A program made the position numbers and the translations under genes. A stretch of 64,000 nucleotides of DNA from Dysidea avara (taxonomy: Eukaryota > Porifera > Demospongiae > Dictyoceratida > Dysideidae): the NCBI RefSeq assembly GCF_963678975.1, contig NC_089276.1:558001-622000 (forward strand), given 5' to 3'. Shown piece after piece: positions 43,401-54,300 of this stretch. The first letter of the stretch is position 1; every line of letters starts with the position of its first letter. Under the pieces are notes generated by a model that saw only the letters and a program-made list of their open reading frames with translations, was not told the DNA's origin and searched no databases.

Positions 43401-46400
43401 GATTTTAAGTAAACATTGTGTAATAATTTCCCAGTGCCTACAGCTATGCAAACAAAATTTGCATCAATTATTCATCTGTTTACTAGCTATCACTGAGTGG
43501 GTGTATGGATTTCTGATAACCAAAATTTTCCCTGTTTTGGGCAGCTTTTTTTGAGCGGGTAATAATATCACAGGTGGTAGTAATAGAGGCGGAGGGTGGT
43601 GGGTGGGCTTAATATAGGAGTATAAAATGGAGCAAGAAGACGACGAATGGAATCCAGAGGCCAAGTTTGGGCCCTCCATGGCCCTCAAATCACTCCAAAT
43701 TGACTGAGAACACTATTGGCGAGCTCTCTGTGTGAAGTCCCAGCTCACTACATACTATTACCACAAAGCCATTTAATGGCGCCAATCTTCCACTCGTGGC
43801 TTTGACAGGGTCGGAAGAAAGCTGCTACAGAAACCAGACTTGTCAGTGCTGAAGGAAATACAGTGTGGAATATGATAGTGCATTAGACCAGCAATCCATT
43901 TCTGGTGAAAACGTAAGTTTGATTTTGTGTGTGTGGAAGCTGGGTTATATGAAATCCGGTCACATTTTATCAAGAAGTTATCTTACCGTATTGGATGGCA
44001 GTCATAACAAAGCTGTAAGTGTTGGAACTGTGTGCTTTGGAGCATTTCATTTACTAGGACGAGTGTACTGGCCCATAACATATGATACAACTTCACTATA
44101 GAGGAGGGTACAGTTTAAGCACTGCTAAAATGAATCATGCAAAACACCAATTTTCTGGAATTAACTAAACATGTACAGCACCTGAATGCCACACACAAAA
44201 TAGTGTTTCAACGATTTGTTTTGTCTATGGGCACTTTCACACAAGGAAAAGTACATTAGTTTAATCCTTACACAATCTAAATGTCAAATGATCCCGGCTA
44301 TCCCCACCATTTGATAATTTTGTATGAGCCTTATCCACAATGACGTTTTATGACACCACGAGAATAAAATGGCCGTGATAGTTGGGGGACTGTTATATAA
44401 GTGCCTATGGAGAAAAAATTTTAATTGCTCATATTTTAGCCAGGAAAGAAGACATTGAGTTCTAAACAACAGGTACAGTCAAGTTTTATATAAGACATTA
44501 CGATAAACGAGTTTAGTCACGTTTCAAATTTTTTTCTAAATAGTGTACATTTACAATAACTTTTCTTACTTTATAACCATACCTGTCGGTTAATGGTCGA
44601 CCTAGCTGAAATATGAGCGATCGAAAATTTATCTCCATAGGTGCCTGTATAGCAGTCCCCCAACTATCGCGGCCATCTTTATTCTCGTGATGTCATAAAA
44701 TGTCATTGTGGATAGGGCTCATTGCAAATATTGAGGCTCACATGATATTCCACACAAAATTACGCAAAGAACACGTACTTCCATCACTCTTCATTCTCTT
44801 AACTTTCCTGTAGTCATTGTAGAGTGGCTCCAAGTAGTTGTAACAATCCAGAGAGTTTCCTGTCAATCGCATGTAGAATGCCCCTAGCAACCGCACATAC
44901 CTGCACAACAACAGAAACACAATGAACACATTGACTAACACACATTGTATGCTATGTAGTGTTGGGCATTTAGTGTCATATTACTTATTTACTCGTTGAT
45001 ATGTAACGCGATACAGTTACATATTACTTTGCTGTAAAGTAACTAGTATTGTATTAAATTACATAATTTTTCAGCAACAGGAATTAGTTGCTATGGCTAG
45101 AGCAACACCTGCTACTACACAACATAACTACATGTAGTACACTTATTTGCCTAACTACTGATTAAAGTAACATTGCTATGAAATCATAACGCGTCATACA
45201 TTACTGTAATATTATTACCTTTATAGTATAGTATAGTGACCAGTCTCAGTGGAGGATCCAGAGGGGGCACATGCAACTATGAAGCTATAAATAAGGATCT
45301 TTATATACTTTATAATATATACATTTGGTAAAGGACAGCCATGGACACTGCTTGCAAGAAAAGATCGAGATACTCTAATAGAACAGTCAGGATCTAGATA
45401 CTCTGATAGAGCAGTCACAGTATTTAGAGAAGCAGTGTAGAAAGCTACTTAGCTACGTATGTGTAAATAAGGAGATATACTTGGTGGAGAGCAGCTATTG
45501 TCAGCAAGTAGTGACCTTTTTTTTGAATTTTTGGTCTTCAGCTTACAGCTGGCCCGGCCCCCTTTGGCATGCTCCACCGCCCCTGAATGTTATTATAATT
45601 AAAACACAAGACAGAGAAGTAATAAATGTGAGTATGGGATCACATGAACGATATCATGCAACGTCTGTCGTCATCAAAGTGACCAAACAGGCCCATATAA
45701 GCTGAGTCAGTAACATGTGGTGAAATATATAGCTTTGATCTTTGGTAGATAATTCTATTCCATAGTGTAAAAGGCAGAGCAACTGTGTGAATACCACAAG
45801 TGTCTCGGCCGAAGCTGTCAGTTATCAAAAAGTCACAAGGAGATTACATTTCCCACTCCTTCACATTTTTCAGGAGGAAAACTAGTTGGTTTAAATTCTG
45901 GTAGCTGTAGTTCCTCTCCCAACTACACACATAGCATATATTTATTTACCACCAGCACAAAATTACAACCAGACAATAGAGCTGAGCGATACTGCCATTT
46001 TAGTATCACGATCGATACTAAAGCCACTATTCACGATACTGAACAGTTCACGATACTTACAAATATGTCAATCATAGCTGTGTATTCCTGCAGGAAGTCT
46101 TTAAAAGTAGCATCTAACTAGCCACTGTCATCCTTGTTTACAGTAACAGTTTTTGTAACACATGCTTTGAAGTTATGTTATGGTGTTCACACCTCTCTGC
46201 AGGGGTAACCAGGTTATGACTTACAAGGATTCTTGAGGCTAGTACAGCATAACAAATGAATTTTAATGACAATAATGTACAGGCATGGTATCACGATAGT
46301 TAATAACAAAATATCGCGATATATCGCTAAAACGGTAGTATCGCTCAGCCCTACCAGACAACATAGCAGATGTCACTTCTTGGGGTAGACAATTCACAAG

Positions 46401-48149
46401 TTCACAAACACACACAGAATTACTTGTAGTCGGCATTTTTGATAAACTCAACAACGATGTCTTTGGTTGGTTGGATCTGTAGCATCTTTAGTATCAGACA
46501 CAAAAATGGAGTTGGTTTAATGCTCCCTCCATATACACCTCCAATATGGTCCAGCGCCATAGCTTTGTCAACCATTATCTCAGCTAATGATTAAAATACA
46601 ATAACAATATCTAAGCATGCGTATAGCATGGACACCATGGGACAAACCGGATTATCAAGGTGTCCTGATCTTCCAGGTCAGTTTATCCACTAAGGGATAT
46701 TAACTAAGTGTCTCAATTATTACCATTACTGTGAAATATCGCTCAGCGAAGGTTACACACAGATTACAGCAAAATCATAGTAACAGTTGGCATTATTGAT
46801 TATGTAGGTGTCCTCATTCAGTTTTATCTGAAGACATTGCCACAGATAAAGCCTGCAAGTGTGCTCCATGTGTACATACATGTATACAACAAAACTACGT
46901 ATAGTCGGGTACTGTATTCAGGGCTCAACCCAGAATATTAACCTAGAGGGGGCGAAGTAAGTCGCTTCGGATTCTAGGGGGGTCTGGGGGCATGCTCCCC
47001 CAGGAAAATTTTGAAAATTTAGGTGTAAATATACTCAATTTTGGTGAAATTTTACTGTGATGCCATTGAATATTGACCATTGGATTATACAACTTTGGGA
47101 TCCATTAAACCTTTCCATTTCTCAAGGCTTTAGGTATAAACCTAGGGGGGGCAATAGCTAACCCAGAGGGGGCCTGTGCCCCCCCCCACCCCCCCCTAGA
47201 TTAACCCCTGGTATTGGGTGAGATCATAGATATATAGTTTTTAAGAGTGACAAACAAGAGAAATCCCATCGTGCATACCTACTACATTGAGAACACAAGG
47301 AAGTTTTGCCTGCTACATATCTAGGGGTTACCATTGACAACAAACTCACTTGGAATGATCATATTCAAAGAATTATTAATACACAATACACAATAATCAA
47401 TATAAACAAAACTGAAGCCATCCAGAAGAGAGCTGCCAGATTCTGTCTAAATAATTTTTCGAGATACTCCAGTGTTACTAATATGCTGACTATACACTAC
47501 ACTACAACAGAGAAGAGTCAGAGATGTAAAAGATTATTAATGATCACATTGATATCCCTAAAGATTTCTTCATCCCTTATGACCCTCGATTAAGGAATGA
47601 ATATTTTCAACTAATGACAAACATTGATTCATATAAATTTTCCCCCCTCAGTAATTAAGCTTCGGAATCCACTCCCCCCATCTGGTTAATTCTCCCTCCT
47701 TAGATCAGTTTTGTAATAACTTAAGTAATTATATCTGTGTGCCCAGATGTGATGTGGGCGGAGGACAGGAAACTACAATCTCATTTGGAGTGGCCTAAAA
47801 CAAATAAATATGTTTTTCATTGCTCAAATCGGCCATAGTGTGTATGCGTGTATCACGTTCCACAAATGCTCCCATCACCAATGATGTTACCCACCTGGCC
47901 TACTCCGGGAGTTTGTAATAACTCATTGTATTATACTTTTCTGGTCAAATATGTATTCATGCGTTAATTGTTAATAATTTTGTTTATTTGCAGAAAAAAA
48001 CACAAATACGAGACTGTACCGTTCAGAGCAAAGCATTCTTCCTTCCAATATCGCGAGTCATACACACGTGTTCTGATAATCTTCTCCACCAGGTACTGAG
48101 GATTAGTGCCCTTAACGGTACGGGCATATTTCATAGTACGATTCGCCAT
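31494..48149 (-). CDS. PRPF38A: Pre-mRNA-splicing factor 38A (Prp38), nine exons, 331 aa
   Basis: Exons on the minus strand: 48149-48020, 46583-46424, 44900-44779, 42640-42555, 41931-41812, 32365-32298, 32247-32188, 31997-31926, 31671-31494. All junction phases agree and total 996 nt. Exon 1 begins MANRTMKYAR and contains GTNPQYLVEKIIRTR; exon 2 GGVYGGSIKPTPFLCL; exon 3 YMRLTGNSLDCYNYLEPLYN; exon 4 VDEYIDELL; exon 5 REVLEETGEIDPRVSALDDD, then an acidic run. This follows human PRPF38A (312 aa) throughout. Exons 6-9 encode the RS-rich tail, ending ANALRKSLGIKPLRTD. Prp38 enters the spliceosome with the precatalytic B complex. Intron 5 (41811-32366, 9.4 kb) hosts a tandem array, a tyrosine-recombinase retrotransposon and MITEs. 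The gene is divergent from the SLC35E1-like gene. Confidence 0.96.
32419..32618. repeat. 33-bp tandem array, left part (6 units)
   Basis: The unit GTGACCTTATTAATCAGG + TGACCTTAATACACA repeats with no visible divergence. The array stops after ...ATACACA at 32618, where the tyrosine-recombinase element begins, and resumes with GTGACC at 38567. It lies in intron 5 of PRPF38A. Confidence 0.95.
33016..33196 (-). repeat. Split direct repeat B, internal copy, abutting repeat A
   Basis: Matches 38386-38566 almost exactly. It ends ...TTAAATTCGTA, immediately followed by TTAACTTTACC, the start of repeat A. This B/A junction is what a circular intermediate would carry. Confidence 0.9.
33673..34661 (-). 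CDS. Tyrosine recombinase of the retrotransposon, interrupted by one TAG
   Basis: The N-terminal half has a core-binding-like helix region (LAPSTHKTYQSAERRYLGFC). The C-terminal half holds the catalytic residues: Arg in FFSFCRSGE, the HxxR box in HSFRIGAATTAA, and Tyr near GRWKSSSYKLYIR. A single TAG at 34248-34246 separates the halves, and the frame is otherwise continuous across it (ITD, stop, PTFNSVMLW). Upstream, the frame joins the RT-RNase H exon through a likely phase-1 intron (34849-34662; donor GTAAAG, acceptor CTCACCTTAG). The enzyme would integrate a circular DNA intermediate. With the TAG it is truncated unless read through. Confidence 0.85.
34827..36659 (-). CDS. Reverse transcriptase-RNase H of the retrotransposon
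   Basis: An open frame of 610 codons. The RT fingers/palm region includes GLIPKKHKPGRWRLIVDLS, VKADIKEAYRMVPVH and the catalytic YLDDF box. RNase H follows, with IYTDASGSWGCGAV, the Glu in VKELIPVV, the Asp in FVVDNEAV, and HIPGRLNSQADAISR. The first ATG in frame is at 36596; upstream of it lies a strong acceptor-like tract (TTTCCCCCCTCCATAG, ending near 36634), so the true N-terminus may come from a spliced upstream exon, but I found no gag donor of matching phase. Near the 3' end a phase-1 donor at 34850/34849 would skip the stop at 34829 and fuse to the recombinase. Confidence 0.92.
   Translation of the reverse strand: MVCNSLFPPSIDPELTLFTGGMVLNGRYKYYDDLLALDSQCGHSPTPNAIISMEIDTSLRWTTWAAQLANHPDRQFVNYILSGIHDGFRIGFCRSYPLQYSGQNLHILRPSLVSDYLAREVQLHRMWRCPKGFFPRGIHISPIGLIPKKHKPGRWRLIVDLSSPMNFSVNEGISKERSSLSYASVDHLAALIVATGRGSFLVKADIKEAYRMVPVHPEDQYLLGVQWQGTVFIDRMLPFGLRSAPKIFTAITDAIQWMLRRQGVSRGLHYLDDFIFVAQSQPSAELQKRSLLSLFDSLGVPVEPSKLEGPSHCLTFLGIEVDTEAFQLRLPRAKLTELLVYLRRYAYHRSVTKHALEQLTGLLQFASKVVRPGRPFVRRLYTLQGVGSRPDHLVRLNNSAIADITWWLLFAEQWNGVSLLWDLGLTRVDISIYTDASGSWGCGAVQDRLWLQLKWSPRLYHLNIAVKELIPVVLVAATFGASWSGKMIQFVVDNEAVVSVLNSTTSKDIHMMHLIRLLVFFAARHDFWFSAIHIPGRLNSQADAISRNRLDQFFAMIPHASPSPASISRPLVELISQNITWISPSWAQLFVTVTSDDKPLQETSKGLQRL
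36961..38368 (-). CDS. Gag-like protein of the retrotransposon, two exons
   Basis: Exon 1, 38368-37987, starts MNSSSASGSG and is rich in Pro, Ala and Val. A GT-AG intron of 295 bp (37986-37692) joins in phase 1 to exon 2, 37691-36961 (SPSG|GRSAGPLL). The product is 370 aa. It ends with a zinc-binding cluster: CFKWNTGNCQRPRCRYLH (CCCH-like), then CSECGGPHPRIAC (C-x2-C-x3-H-x4-C). Such C-terminal zinc clusters suit an RNA-binding gag. The intron lacks a continuous frame, which supports splicing. Confidence 0.8.
38567..39500. repeat. 33-bp tandem array, right part, split by a MITE
   Basis: The array of 32419-32618 continues at 38567-38677 and again at 39386-39500, where shorter 16-17-bp units (AGGTGACCTTATTAATC) dominate. 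A TA-flanked MITE occupies 38678-39385. Confidence 0.92.
38678..39385. mobile_element. TA-flanked foldback MITE with 21-bp tandem arms, copy 2
   Basis: Same structure as 25809-26538: CAGGTTTTTGCAATTG tips, inverted 21-bp tandem arms and a nearly identical 330-bp centre. It inserted into a TA of the 33-bp array (CCTTATTAATC), so the empty site is known from neighbouring units and only TA is duplicated. The arms differ from copy 1 in unit number and small substitutions. Confidence 0.88.
39730..39905. mobile_element. Hairpin MITE, about 175 bp
   Basis: The arms 39730-39798 and 39836-39905 are inverted copies (AACAAGGGAGGTC facing GACCTCCCTTGTT; ATATACTAGTGAACATTAATCC facing its complement). The outer ATAAAAAGTA...GGAAACAAG resembles the ends of the hairpin at 62572-62750. 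Confidence 0.75.
39955..40790 (-). repeat. Dispersed repeat family A, copy 2 (with 18-bp and TCAG tandem tracts)
   Basis: Collinear with the reverse complement of 7700-8570. It also carries a tandem of about eight 18-bp units (GTTCAGCCTGTTACACRT, 40095-40222) and a CAGTCAGTCAGG tract (40521-40604), so internal short repeats have expanded in this copy. Confidence 0.6.
40950..41036. repeat. 27-bp tandem repeat, 3 copies
   Basis: The unit CATGAAATGTTAAAGGAGCC + ATGTCTT occurs three times without change. Confidence 0.9.
41298..41600. mobile_element. hAT-like MITE with 8-bp target duplication (303 bp)
   Basis: The left tip CAGGGGCGGTGGAGCTGG and the right tip, reverse-complemented, CATAGGCAGTGGAAATGG are related inverted repeats. 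Both flanks are ACTGAAGA (41290-41297 and 41601-41608). The interior includes the TTCTATTAGAGTA motif (41483-41496) and a run of about 24 G. It lies in intron 5 of PRPF38A. Confidence 0.85.
42641..42776. repeat. 16-bp tandem repeat, about 8 copies
   Basis: The unit GATGTGATAAAGATGG runs directly against the acceptor of PRPF38A exon 4 (exon starts 42640 on the minus strand). The complementary strand gives CATCTTTATCACATC, so the polypyrimidine side of this splice site is made of the repeat. Confidence 0.85.
43622..43875 (+). pseudogene. Degraded open frame in PRPF38A intron 3
   Basis: One frame reads MEQEDDEWNPEAKFGPSMAL, then continues through two in-frame stops to RGFDRVGRKLLQKPDLS. A long frame broken only by stops suggests a decayed gene or transposon piece. 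I do not recognise the family. Confidence 0.3.
44318..44730. mobile_element. Foldback MITE in PRPF38A intron 3
   Basis: Arms of about 125 bp (44325-44448 and 44603-44728) are inverted copies: GAGCCTTATCCACAATGACG faces CATTGTGGATAGGGCTC, and TAGTTGGGGGACTG faces CAGTCCCCCAACTA. The spacer is about 155 bp. Confidence 0.8.
45241..45585 (-). mobile_element. hAT-like MITE, relative of 58338-58687, no target duplication
   Basis: Read on the minus strand it starts CAGGGGCGGTGGAGCATGCC and shares with 58338-58687 the order: GAAGACCAAAAA, GGTCAC, TATCTCCTTAT, TTCTACACTGC, CTCTAAA and two ACTGYTCTATYAGAGTAT motifs. The other tip reads CAGTCTCAGTGG. The flanks ATAGTGAC and AATGTTAT do not match, so one edge may be eroded. 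Confidence 0.65.
45977..46353. mobile_element. hAT-like MITE with 8-bp target duplication (377 bp)
   Basis: Tips TAGAGCTGAGCGATACT and, reverse-complemented at the right, TAGGGCTGAGCGATACT. Both flanks are CCAGACAA (45969-45976 and 46354-46361). The interior is rich in CGATACT and ATCGCGATAT palindromes. It lies in intron 2 of PRPF38A, about 70 bp from exon 2. Confidence 0.88.
46919..47210. mobile_element. MITE-like element with CAGGG tips
   Basis: Left CAGGGCTCAACCCAGAATAT and right (reverse complement) CAGGGGTTAATCTAGGGGGG, with G-run blocks inside. GTATT flanks both ends, a possible 5-bp duplication, but an 8-bp one is not seen. Similar G-run blocks occur at 9700-9960. Confidence 0.5.
47290..47700 (+). 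pseudogene. 3' remnant of a non-LTR retrotransposon (LINE) reverse transcriptase
   Basis: The frame PATYLGVTIDNKLTWNDHI is the typical RT C-terminal motif of Jockey/CR1-type LINEs. It is followed by EAIQKRAARFCLNNFSRYSS and then, in another frame, DIPKDFFIPYDPRLR and IKLRNPLPP. Deletion between IINT and EAIQKRAARF plus frameshifts show decay. It lies antisense in intron 1 of PRPF38A. Confidence 0.8.
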
Positions 48150-48302
48150 TTTGGAAAACTCAAACCCACAATGTAAACAATGACCTGTAAACTAAAACCC
48201 ACAATTACTACAAGTACGTCAATAGGAAATATTATGTTTCCTTTGTTTCATGTATTAACACGGAAGAGAGTTAGTAACTAGTATTGTTACCAGTTCATAA
48301 AG
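48150..48302. promoter_or_regulatory. Divergent promoter between PRPF38A and SLC35E1-like gene
   Basis: Only 153 bp separate the two start codons, so both 5' leaders and core promoters must fit here or overlap. No TATA box is evident toward either gene. Confidence 0.7.
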
Positions 48303-51300
48303 ATGGGAGTGTATCGAGATACAATAAAGATCGTTTTATTGTGCGCGATATGGTTCAGTTTTAGTTCAGGGACGAACGTGATCGGAAAGCAGATCCTCAC
48401 CGTGTTCCCTTACCCAACCACGTTGACCATGATACAACTGATGATCATTAACTGTTTCCTAGGACCAACCCTGGCCCTCCTAGGTGTCGAGGAGGCGCCA
48501 TACGTCACCAGAAGACAATTTGTTCGGAGGATTGCTCCACTTGGTATTGGAAAGATTATGGGGTCCGTGTCAGCGTACATCAGTATCCTGAAGATGCCCG
48601 TGTCTTACTCTCATACAGGTGTGTGGTTATTGTAAAGTGTACTGTGTCCACAACGGACAATGGACCTTGGTATAATGTGGACATTGAGTTCTGGTTGTCT
48701 GCACACAATGAGGTACACATGACCCTCAAAGATCTGTCCTTCATAAACAGGTTAAATGTACAGTCTTCTTAAAAATGCCAAGTTATGACAACACTAAGTC
48801 TAGCTACCTAGTGAAACCTTTTCACTTAGACCAGCTGGTTACACTAGTAAGGTCCTCACTGTATTACTACTATTGATATATCCATTTCTGACATTATGTG
48901 ATACATAACACACACTATAACTTAATGTCTTCTCTCTTTCCTTTCCATGTTAATATCAACTGGTGTATGGAGCAGTGAAGGTGAGTGGTAATTGTTTGGT
49001 GTGCTGTATGGGAATGATAAAACCTTTTGTTTGATAATATTAGTGTGTACCGTATGGCAGGAAATTTTGACAGACGAACAAAATGACAAATTCAGTAAAA
49101 ATTTTCAGCTTTTAATTTGTAGTGGCTGATTTGTCAAAGTGTGGTTTCATCACCAGTCCTGTTGTGCAGTAGCTAACTGAATGACATATACACTGTCTCA
49201 TCCAGCCATGTACTTCAGAAATCAGTTCTAGAATCTTGTGTTGTTTGTAGTTCATATTATTTGTAGTTGGAATTGTGTAGAAGTATATGTGTGTGATTTG
49301 TGATGGTGGCCACACCAGGCTAATAAATGTTTACTGATTGAAAGATTGTTACCTTCACAGCTATAAATACACAATTAAACACATTAGCACATTCTCCTTG
49401 TGTGACATTTATATGAACAATAATATATACAGCTCCTGGGTACTACTAATGTAGCAAATATAGAACTGGTAGAGTTGACAAGAGAAGAATAGAGTCATGG
49501 CAGTCAATTGCGTCAAAATATTTTGCTTATGATGTTAAGCAACAACCACATACATGTAGGTAGTCTCTTCAGCAGAAATGAAGGACATACTGTGTTTCAC
49601 GAAACTAAACACATCATACTATCATTTCCATCGAATCATTCATACCATTGTATACGTATTTTTGCTGCCTACTTAGTTGTGTAGAAGATATTACGTATGT
49701 GTTTTTCTTATTACTGCCCACTACAGGCACTCATGCCATTATTTGTAGTACTATTGTCCTATGTCATAATGAGAGAGAAATACCCATGGAAGGTGAGGCT
49801 AGTTAGCATTGTACGTATATATTTGCTTTTGCTGTGTATTGAACTAGCGTAATATTGTACGCATGTATCTGTGTAGAGTGGAGACCGTTTAATTCTCTTG
49901 AGACCATATTAGTGATGTTCTGATTATCAAAGTGTTTTTATTAGTGAGGTGTCCTGATTTCAGGGGTCTAAATGTGTGTACACTAATACAAATGGGACCA
50001 TGGACAAGCGTCCTGATTATCAAGGTGTCCTTATTAGTGAGGTGTCCTGATTTCAGAGATGTGTAGACTACTTTACCAGTTGAGCACTGCAGTTTGTAAC
50101 TGGTGTCATTGGTTGTTGTTATAGGTCTACTTGTCTCTTGTACCCATAGTGGGTGGAGTACTGTTAGCAACAGTTACCGAGTTACAGTTTAATGCTCTTG
50201 GTCTAATAGCAGCATTATTTGCTACCATGTGTTTTGCTCTTCAAAACATTTACTCTAAGAAGGTATAGTGTTGTGTGTTGATGGGTGCATTGTTGTGTGT
50301 GTAGCAAGCTGAAAAATGTGTTTGTCTTTTTGAAATGCTTTCTCAGGTATTATGTATTTGTTTAGAAATACATGCTCATGTGCTCCAAACAATGTTTGTA
50401 TTCTCTAGCATTACAATGTCATGACACACCATGCAGCCAAGAAAAGCCAATGGATTCTGGCACGCGACAGACAAGTACAGGAACCTATTTTCACACCTTC
50501 GTACCTCAGTAACGGCTAAATAGAAATAGCCCATTTTCTCTGTAAAAAAATTCTCATGATGGGACATCTTTTGTTCCAAATTTGAGCTAAACCATTCCAG
50601 TGGTTGAGACACGCGTCTTCAAAGTTCATCTTATTTTCTTGTATTTTTCTTCTAATATTAATTTTATTTTTGCAACACTTACAAACATTGCCATAACTTG
50701 CGCAAGCCTTATTGTATTCTTTTCAAATTTGAAAGGTATAAAGAACATATTATAATATAATATAATGCACTAAGATGTTATCTTCCATTTTGTGAACAGG
50801 TTGGTAGAAGTGGAGCAAAGTTACAAACAATTTTCAAAATTGCAAGTGTGATTTTTTGTCACACCTGCCCAGGGTAAACTACTGACAGAAACAACTTAAG
50901 GATTGGCATGCAGATAGGCTAACCATTGTAACATGGACCTTTTGTGATTTGAAAGTACCGAGAGTATTAGTTAAGGAGATATAAAGCAACAACCAAACAT
51001 GTGAAACAAGAATACTCTAATAGAACAGTCACCAAGAAGTAAAGTAAAAAAATGTGTATGAAAAGAGTTTGAACCAGGGAACTCCACACCTATATGTCCA
51101 AGCCCTTTACTGCATTTTTTCATACTAGCCTACTTTTGGAAGGTTACACCCTTTATCACAGCTTGGTTGTTTTGGAGTGGATTGTTACTGATAACTATAC
51201 TAAAATGTAGTGTCAACTGCACTACCACTACAAACAGCTAAATTGGTCCTTTATATTTCTAGTAAGAATTATAGAAAGATAGGCAGTGGATGATATCAGC

Positions 51301-54300
51301 TTGATGATATCAGCTTGATAATATCAGCTTGATAATATCAGCTTGATAATATCAGCTTGATAATATCAGCTTGATAATATCAGCTTGATGATATCAGCTT
51401 GATAATATCAGCTTGATGATATCAGCTTGATGATATCAGCTTGATAATATCAGCTTGATGATATCAGCTTGATAATATCAGCTTGATGATATCTGCTTGA
51501 TGATATCAGCTTGATGATATCGGCTTGATAATATCAGCTTGATAATATCAGCTTGATAATATTATCAGCTTGATAATATCAGCTTGATAATATCAGCTTG
51601 ATGATATCAGCTTGATGATATCGGCTTGATGATATCAGCTTGATGATATCTGCTTGATGATATCTGCTTGATGATATCAGCTTGATAATATCAGCTTGAT
51701 GATATCGGCTTGATGATATCGGCTTGATGATATCAGCTTGATAATATCAGCTTGATGATATCAGCTTGATGATACAGTATCAATTATCAGAATATCAGCA
51801 AATTTCAAATCAGTGTAACATTACAGTTGATTATACCTAACCACCAGAAAAACAGTTTTATGCACATGCCATTCCATGATGTCTTTTCCAAAAAGATTTC
51901 TTGCTCAGGTAATGGTTACTCTATATATGAAGTTAGACTTGCCCCATTTTGAGATAAGTGCAATCAAAGTTTGTAAATTTTTTTGTCTTTTTGCACACTT
52001 AAAAATGTAATTCTATTTCCTTGAAATTTGGCACCTTTTAGCTAATGTAAGCCTCTGGTCTACATGATATTTCAAGGGATGTGGTTGCCATGCCTTTTTC
52101 ACCATGCTATCATTTTAAATGTAGCCAGACCAGTAATAACATGTGGTAGCCATGTGGTAGCCATGTTCAATTGCTATAAGTGCAGCTAGGTCATGAAGAG
52201 GTATCTAAATTTTTTAATTAATGTGGGTATTGAGGGATGTTGTCGCTGTGGTGATTGCTATAGTGCAGCTAGAACATTTAAGTGGTGTGGTCACTGTGCT
52301 CAATTATTTATAGTTGTAGCTAGAATATTAAACGGCATGCAATCCACAATCATCATGCTGTTGAGCAGCCACAGGTATCTCTACCAGGTGTCTCTTACAG
52401 TAGAGTAAGTACCATACTTTAAACTTTTTGATGTCTGATAATACTCTCCGCAAGAAAGTGTTGACACAGAAAACATATGTGTTTAATATGATTTCATTGC
52501 ATGAAGAAAATGATGACCAACGTGATTGAAGATAAAAGGAAAGGCAAGGTGTGAAGGGCAGACACTCATCAGAACTCCAAAAGGAACATGACAGACGTGA
52601 GTTTGGTGACTATACGACGCAGTGTTGGACAGTGAGAGGAAGAGGCAAAAATTGGGTTTGGTGATTTTTAAAATATTTTTACTTCTGCAATGTATTTCTT
52701 ATTTTTAACATGTTAGTTAGACAAGACTTGCTTTTTTGCTACATATGAGTTTTTAATGGCAGCAGTTTTGGATCCCTACTAGCTAAAGAGCACAGTGGCT
52801 TGATCTGTTGTTTGTTGTTTGGCGAACAGCACACTGCATATACTACTGTGTCTTTGATGATATTAACATGTAACTCTAATGTCTGCATATTTTATTACAT
52901 TGCAATGACATTTTTATTGGTTTGTGAGGCTGTTGGCTTCATGTGATCCATCAACAGGCACTTAAAGAACTTCATCTGCACCACTTGAGATTGCTACTGG
53001 TGATCTGCCAGGTTGCTGGGATTGTGGTCTTCCCTATATGGATGTTCACAGATGCCTGGGAGCTGGTCTCTGCACCTCACAATGTAAGCTACTTGTGTTA
53101 TATGATTGTGGGTTTAGATTATTATTGTGTTACAGTATTTTCAGCACATGTGGTTGTTCCTCATGTTACCACTGAATGGATTGTTCAACTTTGGTCAGAA
53201 TATTGCTGCCTTTACCGTCCTGTCTAATGTGTCTCCTGTCAGCTACTCTGTTGCTACAGTGACCAAACGGGTTGTCATCATAGTGACATCACTACAAGTA
53301 TTACATAATCCAGTAACTTCTTATAATGTGCTAGGGATGGCTATGGCAATCCTAGGTATTGCCTTTTATAACAAGGTGAGCTACTATGTTACTAGTGTTA
53401 GGTATGCTCAGTAATTTAATAGTACATGCTACATTTAAAGCAAGGGGTATATAATCTAACAGATATGTGCATCAGAGGAGGTTGGGCCATATGTTATCCA
53501 TCAAACATATTGTGATCTCATCCTATCAAACTCAACACCTTACAGTGTTAAGCCTTACTCAAATGTTATAATCATTATTACACACTGTGTGTATTATGTC
53601 TGGGTGACAGGTAGCAATAATGGGCACTGGGGTGTTGGGGTCACTGGGGTGTTAGGGTCACTGGGGTGTTGGGGTCACTGGGGTGTTGGGGTCACTGGGG
53701 TGTTGGGGTCACTGGGGCGTTGGGGTCACTGGAGTGTTGGGGTCACAGCCTTATAACATGGCAGTAAGACAAGATGTCGTACACAAGTGTGTTGAGTTGT
53801 ATGTTCAATGGAATATCTAGGGGTGGGCCTAGGTGAGCCTGTGCCCTAGCAAAGAATTTTGATATGTGAGATTGAGATACTCTAATAGAACAGTCAATCC
53901 CTCTAATAAAGCAGCTACTCTATTCAGAGCAGCAATGTAGCGAACTATGCAGAATTTTTTTGTACTTTACCAATGATATAGTGTATGCCACTGTTTATGT
54001 TTTTTCAAAGTTAGTACACAATTTTGGCTTAAGATTCATAGGAATAATACCAATGGTGCCACCACTAACCCCCACCACAGTCATCATTCCATCTTGACAT
54101 GATCTGATCAGTGACAACATCACTGGAGAGGCACACAAGTGACATTTGTCCTCAACATTCTTGACCTTTCACCAAATAACAACACACAATATTCTATACT
54201 TGTACTAGGTACCTCTGCAAGTAGTCTTGCATGGCCAATCCACTTTCTTCCCATCACGATGTGTTTATACCAATTAGAAATTATAAGCGCCTCTGAAATA

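Noticed and set aside
46919-47210. hAT assignment of the CAGGG-tipped element
   Set aside because: Flanks share only GTATT, not 8 bp; left as an unclassified MITE.
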